Source: Nitrososphaerales archaeon TH5893
Lineage (GTDB): Archaea > Thermoproteota > Nitrososphaeria > Nitrososphaerales > Nitrososphaeraceae
Reading direction: 5' to 3'
Length of the DNA stretch: 8,054 bases
Assembly (NCBI GenBank): GCA_014523685.1
Contig: JAATVT010000147.1
Location: forward strand, 1-8,054
The notes under the pieces are model-generated. The model was not told where the DNA came from. It saw only the letters and a list, made by a program, of their open reading frames with translations, and ran no database searches. Positions 1 through 5,416 of the stretch are shown here, piece by piece. Position 1 is the stretch's first letter. Every line of letters begins with the position of its first letter. Made by a program: the position numbers and the translations under genes.

Positions 1-1
1 A

Positions 2-139
2 TCACTCACGCAAGACATGGTAAATCCCTATCTGTATGATAAAATAGTAGTTACTGAAGAATCAGAAATTAATTTAGCCCCTACTCCTTCTACTATAATT
101 GTAGGAGGTTCTGATATACCAGATCCGTTTGGAGGATAA
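2..139 (+). CDS. C-terminal end of an unidentified protein (5' truncated by window edge)
   Basis: An open frame runs from the window edge to a TAA at 137-139, giving 45 residues. It ends in the Gly/Pro-rich tail SDIPDPFGG after a Pro/Thr stretch (NLAPTPSTIIVGG). The mix of acidic residues, Pro and Gly with no hydrophobic segment fits the soluble or extended tail of a longer protein. The start lies outside the window, so neither family nor function can be given. An in-frame ATG at 17 would make only a 40-residue protein and is less likely to be the real start. The last 66 bases overlap a minus-strand open frame (74-422) that seems degraded; the tail here may have been what that frame ran into. 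Whether this is coding is judged only from the clean frame to the edge and its plausible composition. Confidence 0.45.
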   Translation, partial: SLTQDMVNPYLYDKIVVTEESEINLAPTPSTIIVGGSDIPDPFGG

Positions 140-422
140 AAGGCTACATAAATCCAAGAAAGAAGATGAACGTACGGTAATGTAATCAAGTAGGCGTATT
201 GGACATTTGATGCAGGATGGCCCTAGACTCAGCAATTCTGACGCTAACAACTGCCTGACCTTGCGTTTGTGCAACTCGAGGGTTATCGGTTCTTTTGATG
301 CAAGTGCATAATCAAGGTAATTAGAATGGTCTTTCTTCCATTGATCTGGAGACAACAAATCAGCTAAAATTTCTGATACTACACGAACCGAAATAACGAA
401 GAGTAGTAAACCTACGATTCAT
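74..422 (-). pseudogene. Decayed or frameshifted small single-helix membrane protein gene
   Basis: The minus strand is open from 418 down to a TAA at 74-76. Its first part reads like real protein: a hydrophobic segment (IVGLLLFVISVRVVSEILA), then a polar part with SPDQWKKDHSNYLDYALASK and HKRKVRQLLASELLS. After that the translation becomes unconvincing (Cys/Arg/Ser-rich) and overlaps the end of the plus-strand gene. The open frame has no ATG or GTG before the hydrophobic segment; the first usual start is TTG at 358, which would cut the helix off. An ATG at 420-422 lies in another frame, yet a TATA-like box (445-454) sits 27 nt before it, as for leaderless genes here. A one-base shift in the first codons would join the two. 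A second shift near LLS would end the protein at a TGA at 186-188. I read this as a gene of about 75 residues broken by indels, or as sequence error. Family not recognised. Confidence 0.35.
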
Positions 423-444
423 GAGGATGTTATTGTTATGTGTC

Positions 445-454
445 AGTTATAACA
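445..454 (-). promoter_or_regulatory. Possible TATA box of the decayed gene at 74-422
   Basis: The minus-strand sequence TGTTATAACT is centred about 27 nt before the ATG at 420-422, the spacing expected of a leaderless archaeal promoter. It supports that ATG as the original start although the frame after it is broken. The match could be chance in AT-rich DNA. Confidence 0.3.
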
Positions 455-612
455 TGTCATTTGAATTGCAGAAGTTCGAATAGAAAATTTCCGCAAGGAA
501 CTCTGGTCCTGGTAATAATAAGTCGTGCAACACCTCATCATACATTATACATAAGGTTTTTCAGGTAAAGTATAGGTTGGTTTACACCAGAATGCAATAG
601 TAGGATCTGCTA

Positions 613-2100
613 TTATTGTGGATTCTCTATCCTGTGGGATATTTCATTCCGCAATCTAACTAGCTTGTTACTGAACTGGACAGGAAATGCTTCTGGAATA
701 TGATCTAAATCCTTAAATCTTGATGGAACTGTATTTAGCTGCTGCAAATGGAATTTTTGAATGGTCTGCATTGAAGGAATCTCTTCCAAAATCTTTCCGT
801 GTTCAATATATTTCTTTAATAAAAGAATTGAGTTAATATCATTGTCCACAGTTTCATTATCCAAGGTTACAAGATCATTTTTTATCAAGTTATTTTCCAA
901 AATCCTATGTATTTGTTTAGGCCCAGGATATGTTTTCTTTCCAGGGCTGGTTTTGATTTTATATAATAAATGCCATTTATTATCATCACTGAAGTCGTTT
1001 GGTTTTGTCTTTTTGTCTGTTGTAACTAATGAGGAAGATGATGACGATGATGATGACGATAACGATGACGATGATGGAACCCTCATCGCAACCAGTTTGT
1101 ATACTCCATTCATTGCGGGGTCATCTCTTGATGTAACCAGTTCTGTTCCAACAGCAAACAAATCTATGGGGGCGCCTCTATTCAAGAGTTCCTTTATCTG
1201 ATATTCATTCAGATCACCGCTTGCCATAATTTTGGTGGAAGAATATCCCGCTTGATCTAATATCTTCCGTATTTGTAGACTTAGATGAAGTAGATCCCCA
1301 CTATCGAGCCTTATTCCATTCGTATGGATTCCTGCTTGAATGATCTTCTTGACTGCCCTGATGCTATCATAGGTATCTACTAACAAAAATCCAGATGGAA
1401 AAACACGATTAAATTGCTGAAAAGCTTCTTCCTCTTTCTCAAAGCTCATTATAAAGGAATGAGCCATTGTGCCAAATAGAGGAATTCCAAGCTCAAGACC
1501 TGCAAGCATATTGGAGGTGCCCGTGCATCCGCCAATGAAACTTGCCCTTGCTGCAAGAAATCCTGCTTGAGGGCCATGAGCTCGCCTTGAACCAAATTCA
1601 ATTACGGATCTGCCGCCGGCCGCACTTACTATCCTTGAAGCTTTGGTCGCAATTAAACTCTGAAAATTAATCATGGATAATACGTATGTCTCAATAATTT
1701 GTGCCTCGATCATGGGCGCTTCAATCCTAAGTAGAGGTTCATTTGGGAATAATATAGTACCTTCAGGAACAGCCCAAACAATACCTGTAAATTTGAATGC
1801 CCTTAAATAATCAAAGAAGTCTTCATCTACAGTCTTGAACCCATCAATAGACCTTATATAAGATATCTGTTTGTCACTGAACTTCATATCCAAAATAAAA
1901 TGTAGCGTTTGTTCTAGTCCAGCAGCTACTATATATGATCTGTTCAGTGGAAGCCTTCTGACAAACATCTCAAAGATCCCTTTATTATTGCTTATTCGAT
2001 TTGGACTAACATAGTAAGCGGCAGCCATTGTCAATTGATAGAGATCAGTACAAAGCGTTGTGTATTCTTCCGTATTTGGTGGTGTTAACTGGCCGGCCAT
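613..2100 (-). CDS. pncB: Nicotinate phosphoribosyltransferase (NAPRTase) with polyserine insert
   Basis: This 495-residue enzyme should join nicotinate and PRPP, with ATP hydrolysis, to form nicotinate mononucleotide in the cytosolic Preiss-Handler route to NAD (EC 6.3.4.21). Visible family motifs, in order: TDLYQLTMAAAYY (18-30), FEMFVRRLP (43-51), IEFGSRRAHGP (167-177, phosphoribosyl and substrate site), GTMAHS (210-215, whose His214 matches the histidine that is phosphorylated in characterised members), VDTYDS (241-246), GIRLDSGDL (262-270) and MASGDLNE (292-299). The length fits the long bacterial/eukaryotic form rather than the shorter (about 390) archaeal ones. After GVYKLVAM (332-339) there is an insert of about 35 residues with 14 serines in 15 positions (343-357), before the conserved K-S-P-G-K-K stretch that resumes near the C-terminal domain. 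All catalytic motifs are intact, so it is probably active. The ATG at 2098-2100 has a TATA box about 37 nt before it. It stands alone, 173 bp after the CBS gene. Confidence 0.95.
   Translation of the reverse strand: MAGQLTPPNTEEYTTLCTDLYQLTMAAAYYVSPNRISNNKGIFEMFVRRLPLNRSYIVAAGLEQTLHFILDMKFSDKQISYIRSIDGFKTVDEDFFDYLRAFKFTGIVWAVPEGTILFPNEPLLRIEAPMIEAQIIETYVLSMINFQSLIATKASRIVSAAGGRSVIEFGSRRAHGPQAGFLAARASFIGGCTGTSNMLAGLELGIPLFGTMAHSFIMSFEKEEEAFQQFNRVFPSGFLLVDTYDSIRAVKKIIQAGIHTNGIRLDSGDLLHLSLQIRKILDQAGYSSTKIMASGDLNEYQIKELLNRGAPIDLFAVGTELVTSRDDPAMNGVYKLVAMRVPSSSSLSSSSSSSSSSLVTTDKKTKPNDFSDDNKWHLLYKIKTSPGKKTYPGPKQIHRILENNLIKNDLVTLDNETVDNDINSILLLKKYIEHGKILEEIPSMQTIQKFHLQQLNTVPSRFKDLDHIPEAFPVQFSNKLVRLRNEISHRIENPQ
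1030..1074 (-). repeat. TCA/TCG trinucleotide repeat encoding polyserine inside pncB
   Basis: Fifteen codons in a row are TCA, TCG, TCT or TCC, except one TTA (Leu347), giving serines 343-346 and 348-357. On the plus strand it shows as a GAT/GAC-rich run. Mixed third bases mean it is an imperfect microsatellite: it may have grown by slippage in units of three and then diverged, or be held by selection for serine. Length change in steps of one codon would keep the frame. Confidence 0.9.
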
Positions 2101-2130
2101 TATAACAGTGCAAATATCTATCGAAAACTG

Positions 2131-2144
2131 TTTAAATATATTTT
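2131..2144 (-). promoter_or_regulatory. TATA box of pncB
   Basis: The minus strand reads AAAATATATTTAAA, centred about 37 nt before the pncB ATG. With the usual archaeal spacing, transcription would start about 10 nt before the ATG, leaving a very short leader. No Shine-Dalgarno sequence is present. Confidence 0.55.
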
Positions 2145-2195
2145 ATCGAAAGCAGAAGTTTTGTTTGCTAGAATGACTGTTATATTATCAATTCC

Positions 2196-2202
2196 AAAAA
2201 AA
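2196..2202 (-). terminator. T7 tract, possible terminator of the CBS gene
   Basis: Seven T in a row on the minus strand (A on plus) lie about 70 nt after the stop of the CBS gene and before the pncB promoter. Archaeal transcription commonly ends at T-tracts without a hairpin, so this would separate the two genes into two units. Confidence 0.35.
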
Positions 2203-2273
2203 GCATTTGCGCCATAGGTTTCAGATTCAAAATTATTATGAACTGGATTAAATGACCCCTCTTCAGATGGTTG

Positions 2274-2684
2274 TCAGACCTTTCCTATACTTACGAATCT
2301 TTCATTTAGTCTCTCTTTCAGAATGTCTTGTCTGGAAACGACTCCTATAAGTCTACTTTCCTCTTCTTCACCTGAGACGATTGGTATCATGTCAATTCCT
2401 TTTCTATGCATTATATCTATTATCTCATCCGTGGTCGCCTCTTGGCTCAAAGTGGCTGGATGCCGAGTCATTATGTCTTTGGCTGATAATTCATCAAGGT
2501 TTTTGTTATCTTTTATTGCTTTCAAGATATCTAGGGTTGTAACTATGCCTATTACTACTCCTCTATCATCAATTATTGGCATTCCGTTATATCCCTCTAA
2601 AACTATTCTCGTTGAAATCTCAATAGCTTTAGCATCTTCCTTCGCGGCAACGATGTCCACTGACATTACATCATACGCTTTCAT
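2274..2684 (-). CDS. Two-CBS-domain protein (Bateman module)
   Basis: The 136-residue protein consists of two CBS domains and nothing else. CBS1 covers roughly 1-58, with the signature GMPIID (34-39) followed by GVVIGIVTTLDIL (42-54). CBS2 covers about 66-124, opening with AKDIMTRHPATLS (68-80) and ending with RLIGVVSRQDIL (111-122). Paired CBS domains form a Bateman module whose cleft usually binds AMP, ADP, ATP, SAM or NAD-like ligands; the T/S-x-x-D positions (TTLD 49-52, SRQD 117-120) that often contact ribose or phosphate are present. There is no membrane segment and no effector domain, so it probably acts in the cytosol by binding a partner. Ligand and partner cannot be told from sequence. 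The start is an ATG with a TATA box centred 27 nt before it, which implies a leaderless transcript. Length and domain layout match common archaeal stand-alone CBS proteins. Confidence 0.92.
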   Translation of the reverse strand: MKAYDVMSVDIVAAKEDAKAIEISTRIVLEGYNGMPIIDDRGVVIGIVTTLDILKAIKDNKNLDELSAKDIMTRHPATLSQEATTDEIIDIMHRKGIDMIPIVSGEEEESRLIGVVSRQDILKERLNERFVSIGKV

Positions 2685-2706
2685 ATTGAACGATTGCTTC
2701 TAGATG

Positions 2707-2715
2707 CATATAAAA
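2707..2715 (-). promoter_or_regulatory. TATA box of the two-CBS gene
   Basis: TTTTATATG on the minus strand is centred 27 nt before the ATG at 2682-2684, which places the transcription start at or next to the start codon (leaderless). A second AT-rich stretch at 2718-2731 is less well placed. Confidence 0.6.
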
Positions 2716-2850
2716 CATTGTAATTTATATTCCTCGGATTTGTATAATCATTTGGATGTCCTTCCTATTGTGTTGGTATTCATCGCGTGGATAATAGCAT
2801 CAAGATTACTTTCTATATCTATAGAATAATAGACTTCTCTTGTTTACGAT

Positions 2851-3006
2851 TTACTTCATATTCGTAAAAATTGAGAGATATTTACGACGTATCAAGTACG
2901 GAATATTTGATGAAAGAGTCTCATCATCTATTGCTCGCAAGATCTCCTGGAGAGAATGGAAATAATATTTCTTAGGAAAATATTTATTCCACTCAACGCA
3001 GTCCAC
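2851..3006 (-). CDS. Possible 51-residue small protein, or in-frame extension of the winged-helix gene
   Basis: After the TAA of the winged-helix gene (3013-3015) the same frame stays open for 53 codons to a TAA at 2851-2853. A GTG at 3004-3006 could start a 51-residue protein six bases after the upstream stop, as in a tight operon. The translation is plausible for a soluble protein (VEWNKYFPKK, then HSLQEILRAIDDETLSS, then IPYLIRRKYL), with mixed charges and no low complexity. Because the frame is the same, it could equally be the C-terminal part of a longer regulator interrupted by one nonsense codon. No promoter of its own is evident, as the region upstream is inside the neighbouring gene. 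I do not recognise a family. An open run of this length can occur by chance in this AT-rich DNA, so the call is tentative. Confidence 0.3.
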   Translation of the reverse strand: MDCVEWNKYFPKKYYFHSLQEILRAIDDETLSSNIPYLIRRKYLSIFTNMK

Positions 3007-3012
3007 TTCGAG

Positions 3013-3288
3013 TTAGCATGAAGTCTTCGCTCTATTCAGAAAGAGAATTCCTCTATCTGTAGTGATAAAGACATTTTGCTTCTCATCATATCGTAGTAGC
3101 CTTCTATCTACTAATTCTGCAGTAGACCTTCTGAATTGGACATTAGAAATTGGGAATGGTGGAACTTTAGTTATAATATCTTTCTTTGTTGCTCCATTCT
3201 TACATTTTTCAAGTATTTTGATAAATATGGGTGACTCATTGTTGGCATTAAGCTTTTCTCCTCCATTTGGTGCTGCTCTCATTCTCAT
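3013..3288 (-). CDS. ArnR1-like winged helix-turn-helix DNA-binding protein
   Basis: This is a 91-residue small regulator. After a polar tail of about 20 residues comes a winged-helix fold: helix 1 IFIKILEKCKNGATKKDI (21-38), a recognition region PISNVQFRRSTAELVDRRLL (46-65) and a wing LLRYDEKQNVFITTDRG (64-80) ending in ILFLNRAK (81-88). The NGATK turn after helix 1, the Y-x-x-x-x-x-x-F/Y-x-T-T-x-x-G wing and the final FLN match the archaeal ArnR1-like winged-helix family, which is greatly expanded in thaumarchaea. It probably binds DNA as a dimer; targets are unknown, with its own promoter and neighbours the first candidates. ATGs at 3288 and 3282 (MRMR) are both possible; the TATA box fits the first. 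The same frame remains open for 53 codons after the stop, described separately. Confidence 0.85.
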   Translation of the reverse strand: MRMRAAPNGGEKLNANNESPIFIKILEKCKNGATKKDIITKVPPFPISNVQFRRSTAELVDRRLLRYDEKQNVFITTDRGILFLNRAKTSC

Positions 3289-3304
3289 CTTTATAAAATA
3301 CCTA

Positions 3305-3316
3305 ATTTTTATATGT
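3305..3316 (-). promoter_or_regulatory. TATA box of the winged-helix gene
   Basis: ACATATAAAAAT on the minus strand is centred about 23-25 nt before the ATG at 3286-3288, consistent with leaderless transcription starting at or just inside the first codons. This leaves the second in-frame ATG at 3280-3282 as a possible start. Confidence 0.5.
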
Positions 3317-3427
3317 ATTTGATCTTAGTCATAAGCCAATAATACAGAAACTAACAAATTCATGCTGCTAAGATGGATACTACCATTACATTTTAATCTC
3401 GTAGTAGACAATCTTACATTCAACTAG

Positions 3428-3688
3428 TTAATGTCCTAATCCCTTGTTGTCGGCGGTCGGCGGAAATCCTTCTATTCCATCTAGAACCATCGAATGTGAA
3501 CTACCTTTGCAACAAACACATGATACCTTGAGACAATCTCTTACTAGACCATGATTGCATTTGGTACAAGAACATACGGCATCAAAAAATGATGTCTTAT
3601 TCATAAGATCATCCGTTCCTACATCAGACTCAGACTTGTATTTTGTCAATTCATATATCAAGCCTACAATTTTGTAGAGCAGCTCCAC
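3428..3688 (-). CDS. Small Cys/His-rich protein, probably metal-binding
   Basis: This 86-residue protein has seven cysteines between residues 39 and 60 (39, 41, 44, 52, 57, 59, 60) and histidines at 46 and 65. The core reads CSCTKCNHGLV, then DCLKVSCVCC, then SHSMVLDGIEGFPP. Such clustered Cys/His usually bind zinc or another metal, and the invariant-looking HSMVLDGIEGF end resembles small thaumarchaeal proteins annotated as hypothetical; that link is from memory. The N-terminal helix (MELLYKIVGLIYELTKY) is amphipathic rather than membrane-spanning. The start is GTG at 3688, because a stop lies nine codons upstream and no in-frame ATG precedes it; ATG at 3602-3604 (residue 29) would keep the whole Cys core and is an alternative. 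A weak AT-rich box about 28 nt before the GTG favours that start. It shares a C-S-C-x-K-C motif with the small gene at 5224-5370. Function unknown. Confidence 0.75.
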   Translation of the reverse strand: MELLYKIVGLIYELTKYKSESDVGTDDLMNKTSFFDAVCSCTKCNHGLVRDCLKVSCVCCKGSSHSMVLDGIEGFPPTADNKGLGH

Positions 3689-3813
3689 AGTAAATATGCT
3701 ACCACAACGTATGCCATATTAGATGCCGTCATAACCCCTTGTAATTCCAAATTGCAAATATGACTTGAGTAACTTTCCACTGTATCTCAATATGCATATA
3801 GATATTTAAGGAG

Positions 3814-4136
3814 ATGCTACCCGTCAAAGTTTTTTTTGGGCCCCCCTTATTTGGGGATGAAGCATACGGTACAATCAGACCACACAAGGAACTGCAACCA
3901 GTCCAGAGAGAAAGGAACAAATTTTCATACCATCAGGAATAAGAACATATTTTCTGGCTAGGGATGTAATGAAGTACGATCCGATAACCATTTCACAAAA
4001 TTCTGATTTAGCTGACGCTGCCCAAATAATGGCGATGAACCGAATTAGTGGTCTTCCTGTTGTGGATTCAAATGGTGACCTGGTAGGTATTATTACCAAA
4101 ACTGACGTCGTCAATGCTATGGCTGCTAGCAGATAA
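3814..4136 (+). pseudogene. Single CBS-domain gene, apparently frameshifted
   Basis: The frame starting after a TGA at 3858-3860 encodes a clear CBS domain up to TAA at 4134-4136: ARDVMKYDPITIS, then AQIMAMNRISGLPVVDSNGD, then VGIITKTDVVNAM. It has no usual start codon before the domain; its first ATG (3969) falls inside the DVM motif and would remove the first strand. A different frame opens with ATG at 3814, preceded by AAGGAG, and stays open to 3942 with plausible protein (GDEAYGTIRPHKELQP). Joining the two by one -1 shift between 3861 and 3942, for example around the CAACCAGTCCAG stretch near 3895-3906, gives one protein of about 107 residues with an N-terminal extension (SPERKEQIFIPSGIRTYFLA) leading into the CBS domain. 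It may be a pseudogene, a sequencing indel, or a short gene with a rare start. Its end resembles the second CBS domain of the site-2 protease (GLITKTDIMNAV). A lone CBS domain would need to dimerise to bind a ligand. Confidence 0.55.
3830..3856 (+). other. Homopolymer cluster T8-G3-C6 followed by G4
   Basis: Eight T, three G and six C follow each other directly, then TTATTT and four G. The C4 at 3843-3846 can pair with G4 at 3853-3856 across a 6-nt loop, and GGGCCC is self-complementary. It lies in the presumed N-terminal part of the broken CBS gene and stands out in AT-rich DNA. Such runs mutate by slippage and are also where sequencing errors collect. Confidence 0.6.
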
Positions 4137-4329
4137 CAATTTTAGAAACTAATTGGAGAAGCGGAGAGAAAAAAACTAATAGAGTTAGGATTTCAAGGAT
4201 AACTGCCGAAAGTAGCATCGTTCTCAAAAGATTATAGGGTTTGCTACGCTACGATTAATTAGATTACTTAAAACCCATCAACAAGAAATGGTGTGTAATG
4301 GAATCTCTCTTTGAAGTGAAATATGTTAG

Positions 4330-4345
4330 GAATAAATATAAAAAA
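4330..4345 (-). terminator. T-rich terminator of the secreted-protein gene
   Basis: On the minus strand, 18-33 nt after the stop codon, the sequence TTTTTTATATTTATTC forms a T-rich tract without a strong hairpin, which is the usual archaeal termination signal. Confidence 0.5.
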
Positions 4346-4362
4346 TGGAGGTTTCGCCCTGT

Positions 4363-4899
4363 CTAGCTAGATTCTAGGACTTCTGTCAATACTGTATATG
4401 ATATATCCCGCCCATCAAGGAATTTTGCATGCACTTCAAAAGTCTGAAGTCCCGCAGGTTCTAGCTTAAATGTATTATTGCCTTCCTCTTCCAATGCATA
4501 TATTTCAGTCGTATCTCCTTCATAGTCCACTAGATAAGCTGTCATATCCTTGGGCTCCTCATCAGATCTTACGGTCATTGTTTCTCCTTTTTCTAGAGAT
4601 ATTACTGGTGAAACATGATCGGGGAGATCTGGGTAACTAATCATATTTTCATCACCACCATCGGATTTATAAATAAATGGCTTCATTTTGTACTCTCTAT
4701 TTTCATAAATACAATACACATCAGGTACTTGTTCTTTTATTTCATCGGATTCTACCTCTATTACTTCTGCTTGTACTCCCTGGACCGCGGAAAAATTCAA
4801 TAATAGAACCACGCTTGATAAGATAGCTATTACTTCTCCTGTGCGTATTTTTCTTTCTTTCAATTTTGGTTTTATCAATGTGATATTCACACCTATCAA
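4363..4899 (-). CDS. Secreted or membrane-anchored acidic protein of unknown function
   Basis: A basic N-terminus (KPKLKERKIRTGE) is followed by a hydrophobic stretch EVIAILSSVVLLLNFSAVQG (22-41) and VQA (42-44), a good signal-peptidase site, so residues from about 45 should face the outside; an uncleaved anchor is also possible. The exported part is about 134 residues, acidic, rich in alternating polar and hydrophobic residues (MTVRSDEEPKDMTAYLVDY, then FKLEPAGLQTFEVHAKFLDG), which suggests a small beta-sandwich like those in archaeal surface proteins. One cysteine (C63) and no catalytic motif are seen. There is no ATG start: candidates are TTG at 4899, GTG at 4890 and TTG at 4878. The TATA box centred at 4905 lies 27 nt before TTG4878, which would give a leaderless 171-residue protein starting MIKPKLKER, the form I favour. 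The family is not recognised. It is a single gene with its own promoter and T-rich terminator. Confidence 0.75.
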   Translation of the reverse strand: MIGVNITLIKPKLKERKIRTGEVIAILSSVVLLLNFSAVQGVQAEVIEVESDEIKEQVPDVYCIYENREYKMKPFIYKSDGGDENMISYPDLPDHVSPVISLEKGETMTVRSDEEPKDMTAYLVDYEGDTTEIYALEEEGNNTFKLEPAGLQTFEVHAKFLDGRDISYTVLTEVLESS

Positions 4900-4910
4900 A
4901 TTTATAAAAG
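4900..4910 (-). promoter_or_regulatory. TATA box that decides the start of the secreted-protein gene
   Basis: CTTTTATAAAT on the minus strand ends directly before the longest possible start (TTG4899), too near for transcription to include that codon. Its centre is 27 nt before the in-frame TTG at 4876-4878, so the true start is likely there, on a leaderless message. Confidence 0.5.
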
Positions 4911-5201
4911 AATGACGAGTACACTGAACTGCAATGCAATTATATTGTTACCTATTATCAGTAACTCTGTATAATAGTAATCATTATAATAAGTTTGAAC
5001 CTACTTATAATGCGGCAATTAGTTATGAAGTTATAGTGGAGCATTATAGAAATGCAAGATACTTCTATTACTTTTATCAAAATATTTCAACAAACAATTC
5101 AGCCACACAGAATAAGATGTAAAAGTTCTCCTATGCTTCAAGAATGCGGGAAGTTAGCTAACTACTAGTACAGATACATGATAATTCTTCATTACTTATC
5201 T
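4911..5201. other. AT-rich intergenic region
   Basis: Between the divergent secreted-protein gene and the CxCxxC gene lie about 290 bases with no convincing gene. A plus-strand frame at 4934-5122 exists but is low-complexity, rich in Tyr and Asn, and has no family features. The only structure seen is a cluster of palindromes at 5152-5170, listed separately. Confidence 0.5.
5152..5170. repeat. Palindromes AGTTAGCTAACT and TACTAGTA, possible operator
   Basis: A perfect 12-bp palindrome at 5152-5163 is followed directly by a perfect 8-bp palindrome at 5163-5170. They lie about 35 bp upstream of the TATA-like box of the CxCxxC gene, where an activator could bind. No regulator is assigned, and palindromes of this size occur by chance in AT-rich DNA. 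Confidence 0.35.
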
Positions 5202-5211
5202 AAGATATAAC
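5202..5211 (+). promoter_or_regulatory. TATA-like box of the CxCxxC gene
   Basis: AAGATATAAC is centred 29 nt before the ATG at 5236 and only 17 nt before the ATG at 5224. The spacing favours the second ATG as the start of a leaderless message. Confidence 0.45.
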
Positions 5212-5223
5212 CAATACTATATT

Positions 5224-5370
5224 ATGGTTGGAAGAATGACGACGAAAATTAGGTTGTTTGACCTACGAACTCAAAATATGGCCGAATTGTTTGGCACCCG
5301 GCAACTTAAACAAGAAGGAGGATCTCTTGTTCAATTCAATTGTAGCTGTCTTAAATGTCGTATAAAATAA
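5224..5370 (+). CDS. Small protein with C-terminal CxCxxC motif
   Basis: This short gene encodes 48 residues from ATG5224 or 44 from ATG5236; the TATA-like box favours the second. It reads MTTKIRLFDLRTQNMAELFG, then a polar turn (KQEGG), then VQFNCSCLKCRIK at the very end. Three cysteines in CxCxxC (36, 38, 41 of the shorter form) close the protein, a likely metal or thiol site. Composition is normal for a soluble protein, with no low complexity and no signal peptide. The C-S-C-x-K-C core is the same as in the Cys/His-rich protein at 3428-3688. It lies 46 bp upstream of the site-2 protease on the same strand, so the two could be co-transcribed, although the protease has TATA-like boxes of its own. 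No family is recognised. The small size makes chance a real alternative, but promoter placement and the motif argue for a gene. Confidence 0.55.
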   Translation: MVGRMTTKIRLFDLRTQNMAELFGTRQLKQEGGSLVQFNCSCLKCRIK

Positions 5371-5392
5371 AAATGGACGAGAATAATATTTA
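5361..5392 (+). promoter_or_regulatory. TATA-like boxes of the site-2 protease gene
   Basis: Two boxes precede the ATG at 5417. AATAATATTTA (5382-5392) is centred 30 nt upstream and would give a leaderless message. The stronger TATAAAATAAAAA (5361-5373), overlapping the stop of the small upstream gene, would give a leader of about 24 nt without a Shine-Dalgarno sequence. Confidence 0.45.
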
Positions 5393-5416
5393 CATGGCTC
5401 AGGCAGCAATCATAAC

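Noticed and set aside
595..618. Inverted repeat at the end of pncB (AATAG and CTATT) as a terminator
   Set aside because: The stem has only five weak pairs, overlaps the stop codon, and is not followed by a T-tract on the minus strand.
761..1201. Plus-strand open frame of 146 codons with a poly-Asp run
   Set aside because: It is the antisense shadow of pncB; the Asp run is the complement of the serine repeat.
2323..2703. Plus-strand open frame of 126 codons
   Set aside because: Lies antisense across nearly the whole two-CBS gene and has no family features.
3062..3322. Plus-strand hydrophobic open frame
   Set aside because: Antisense to the winged-helix gene, which has clear domain motifs and a promoter.
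3830..3846. T8 run as a programmed frameshift site joining the two CBS frames
   Set aside because: A -1 shift there meets a TGA at 3858-3860; the join must lie after that stop.
3729..4114. Two minus-strand frames opposite the CBS fragment
   Set aside because: The plus strand encodes a recognisable CBS domain here; the minus translations look like shadows.
4934..5122. Plus-strand frame of 62 codons
   Set aside because: Low complexity, rich in Tyr and Asn as expected from AT-rich noncoding DNA; no domain.
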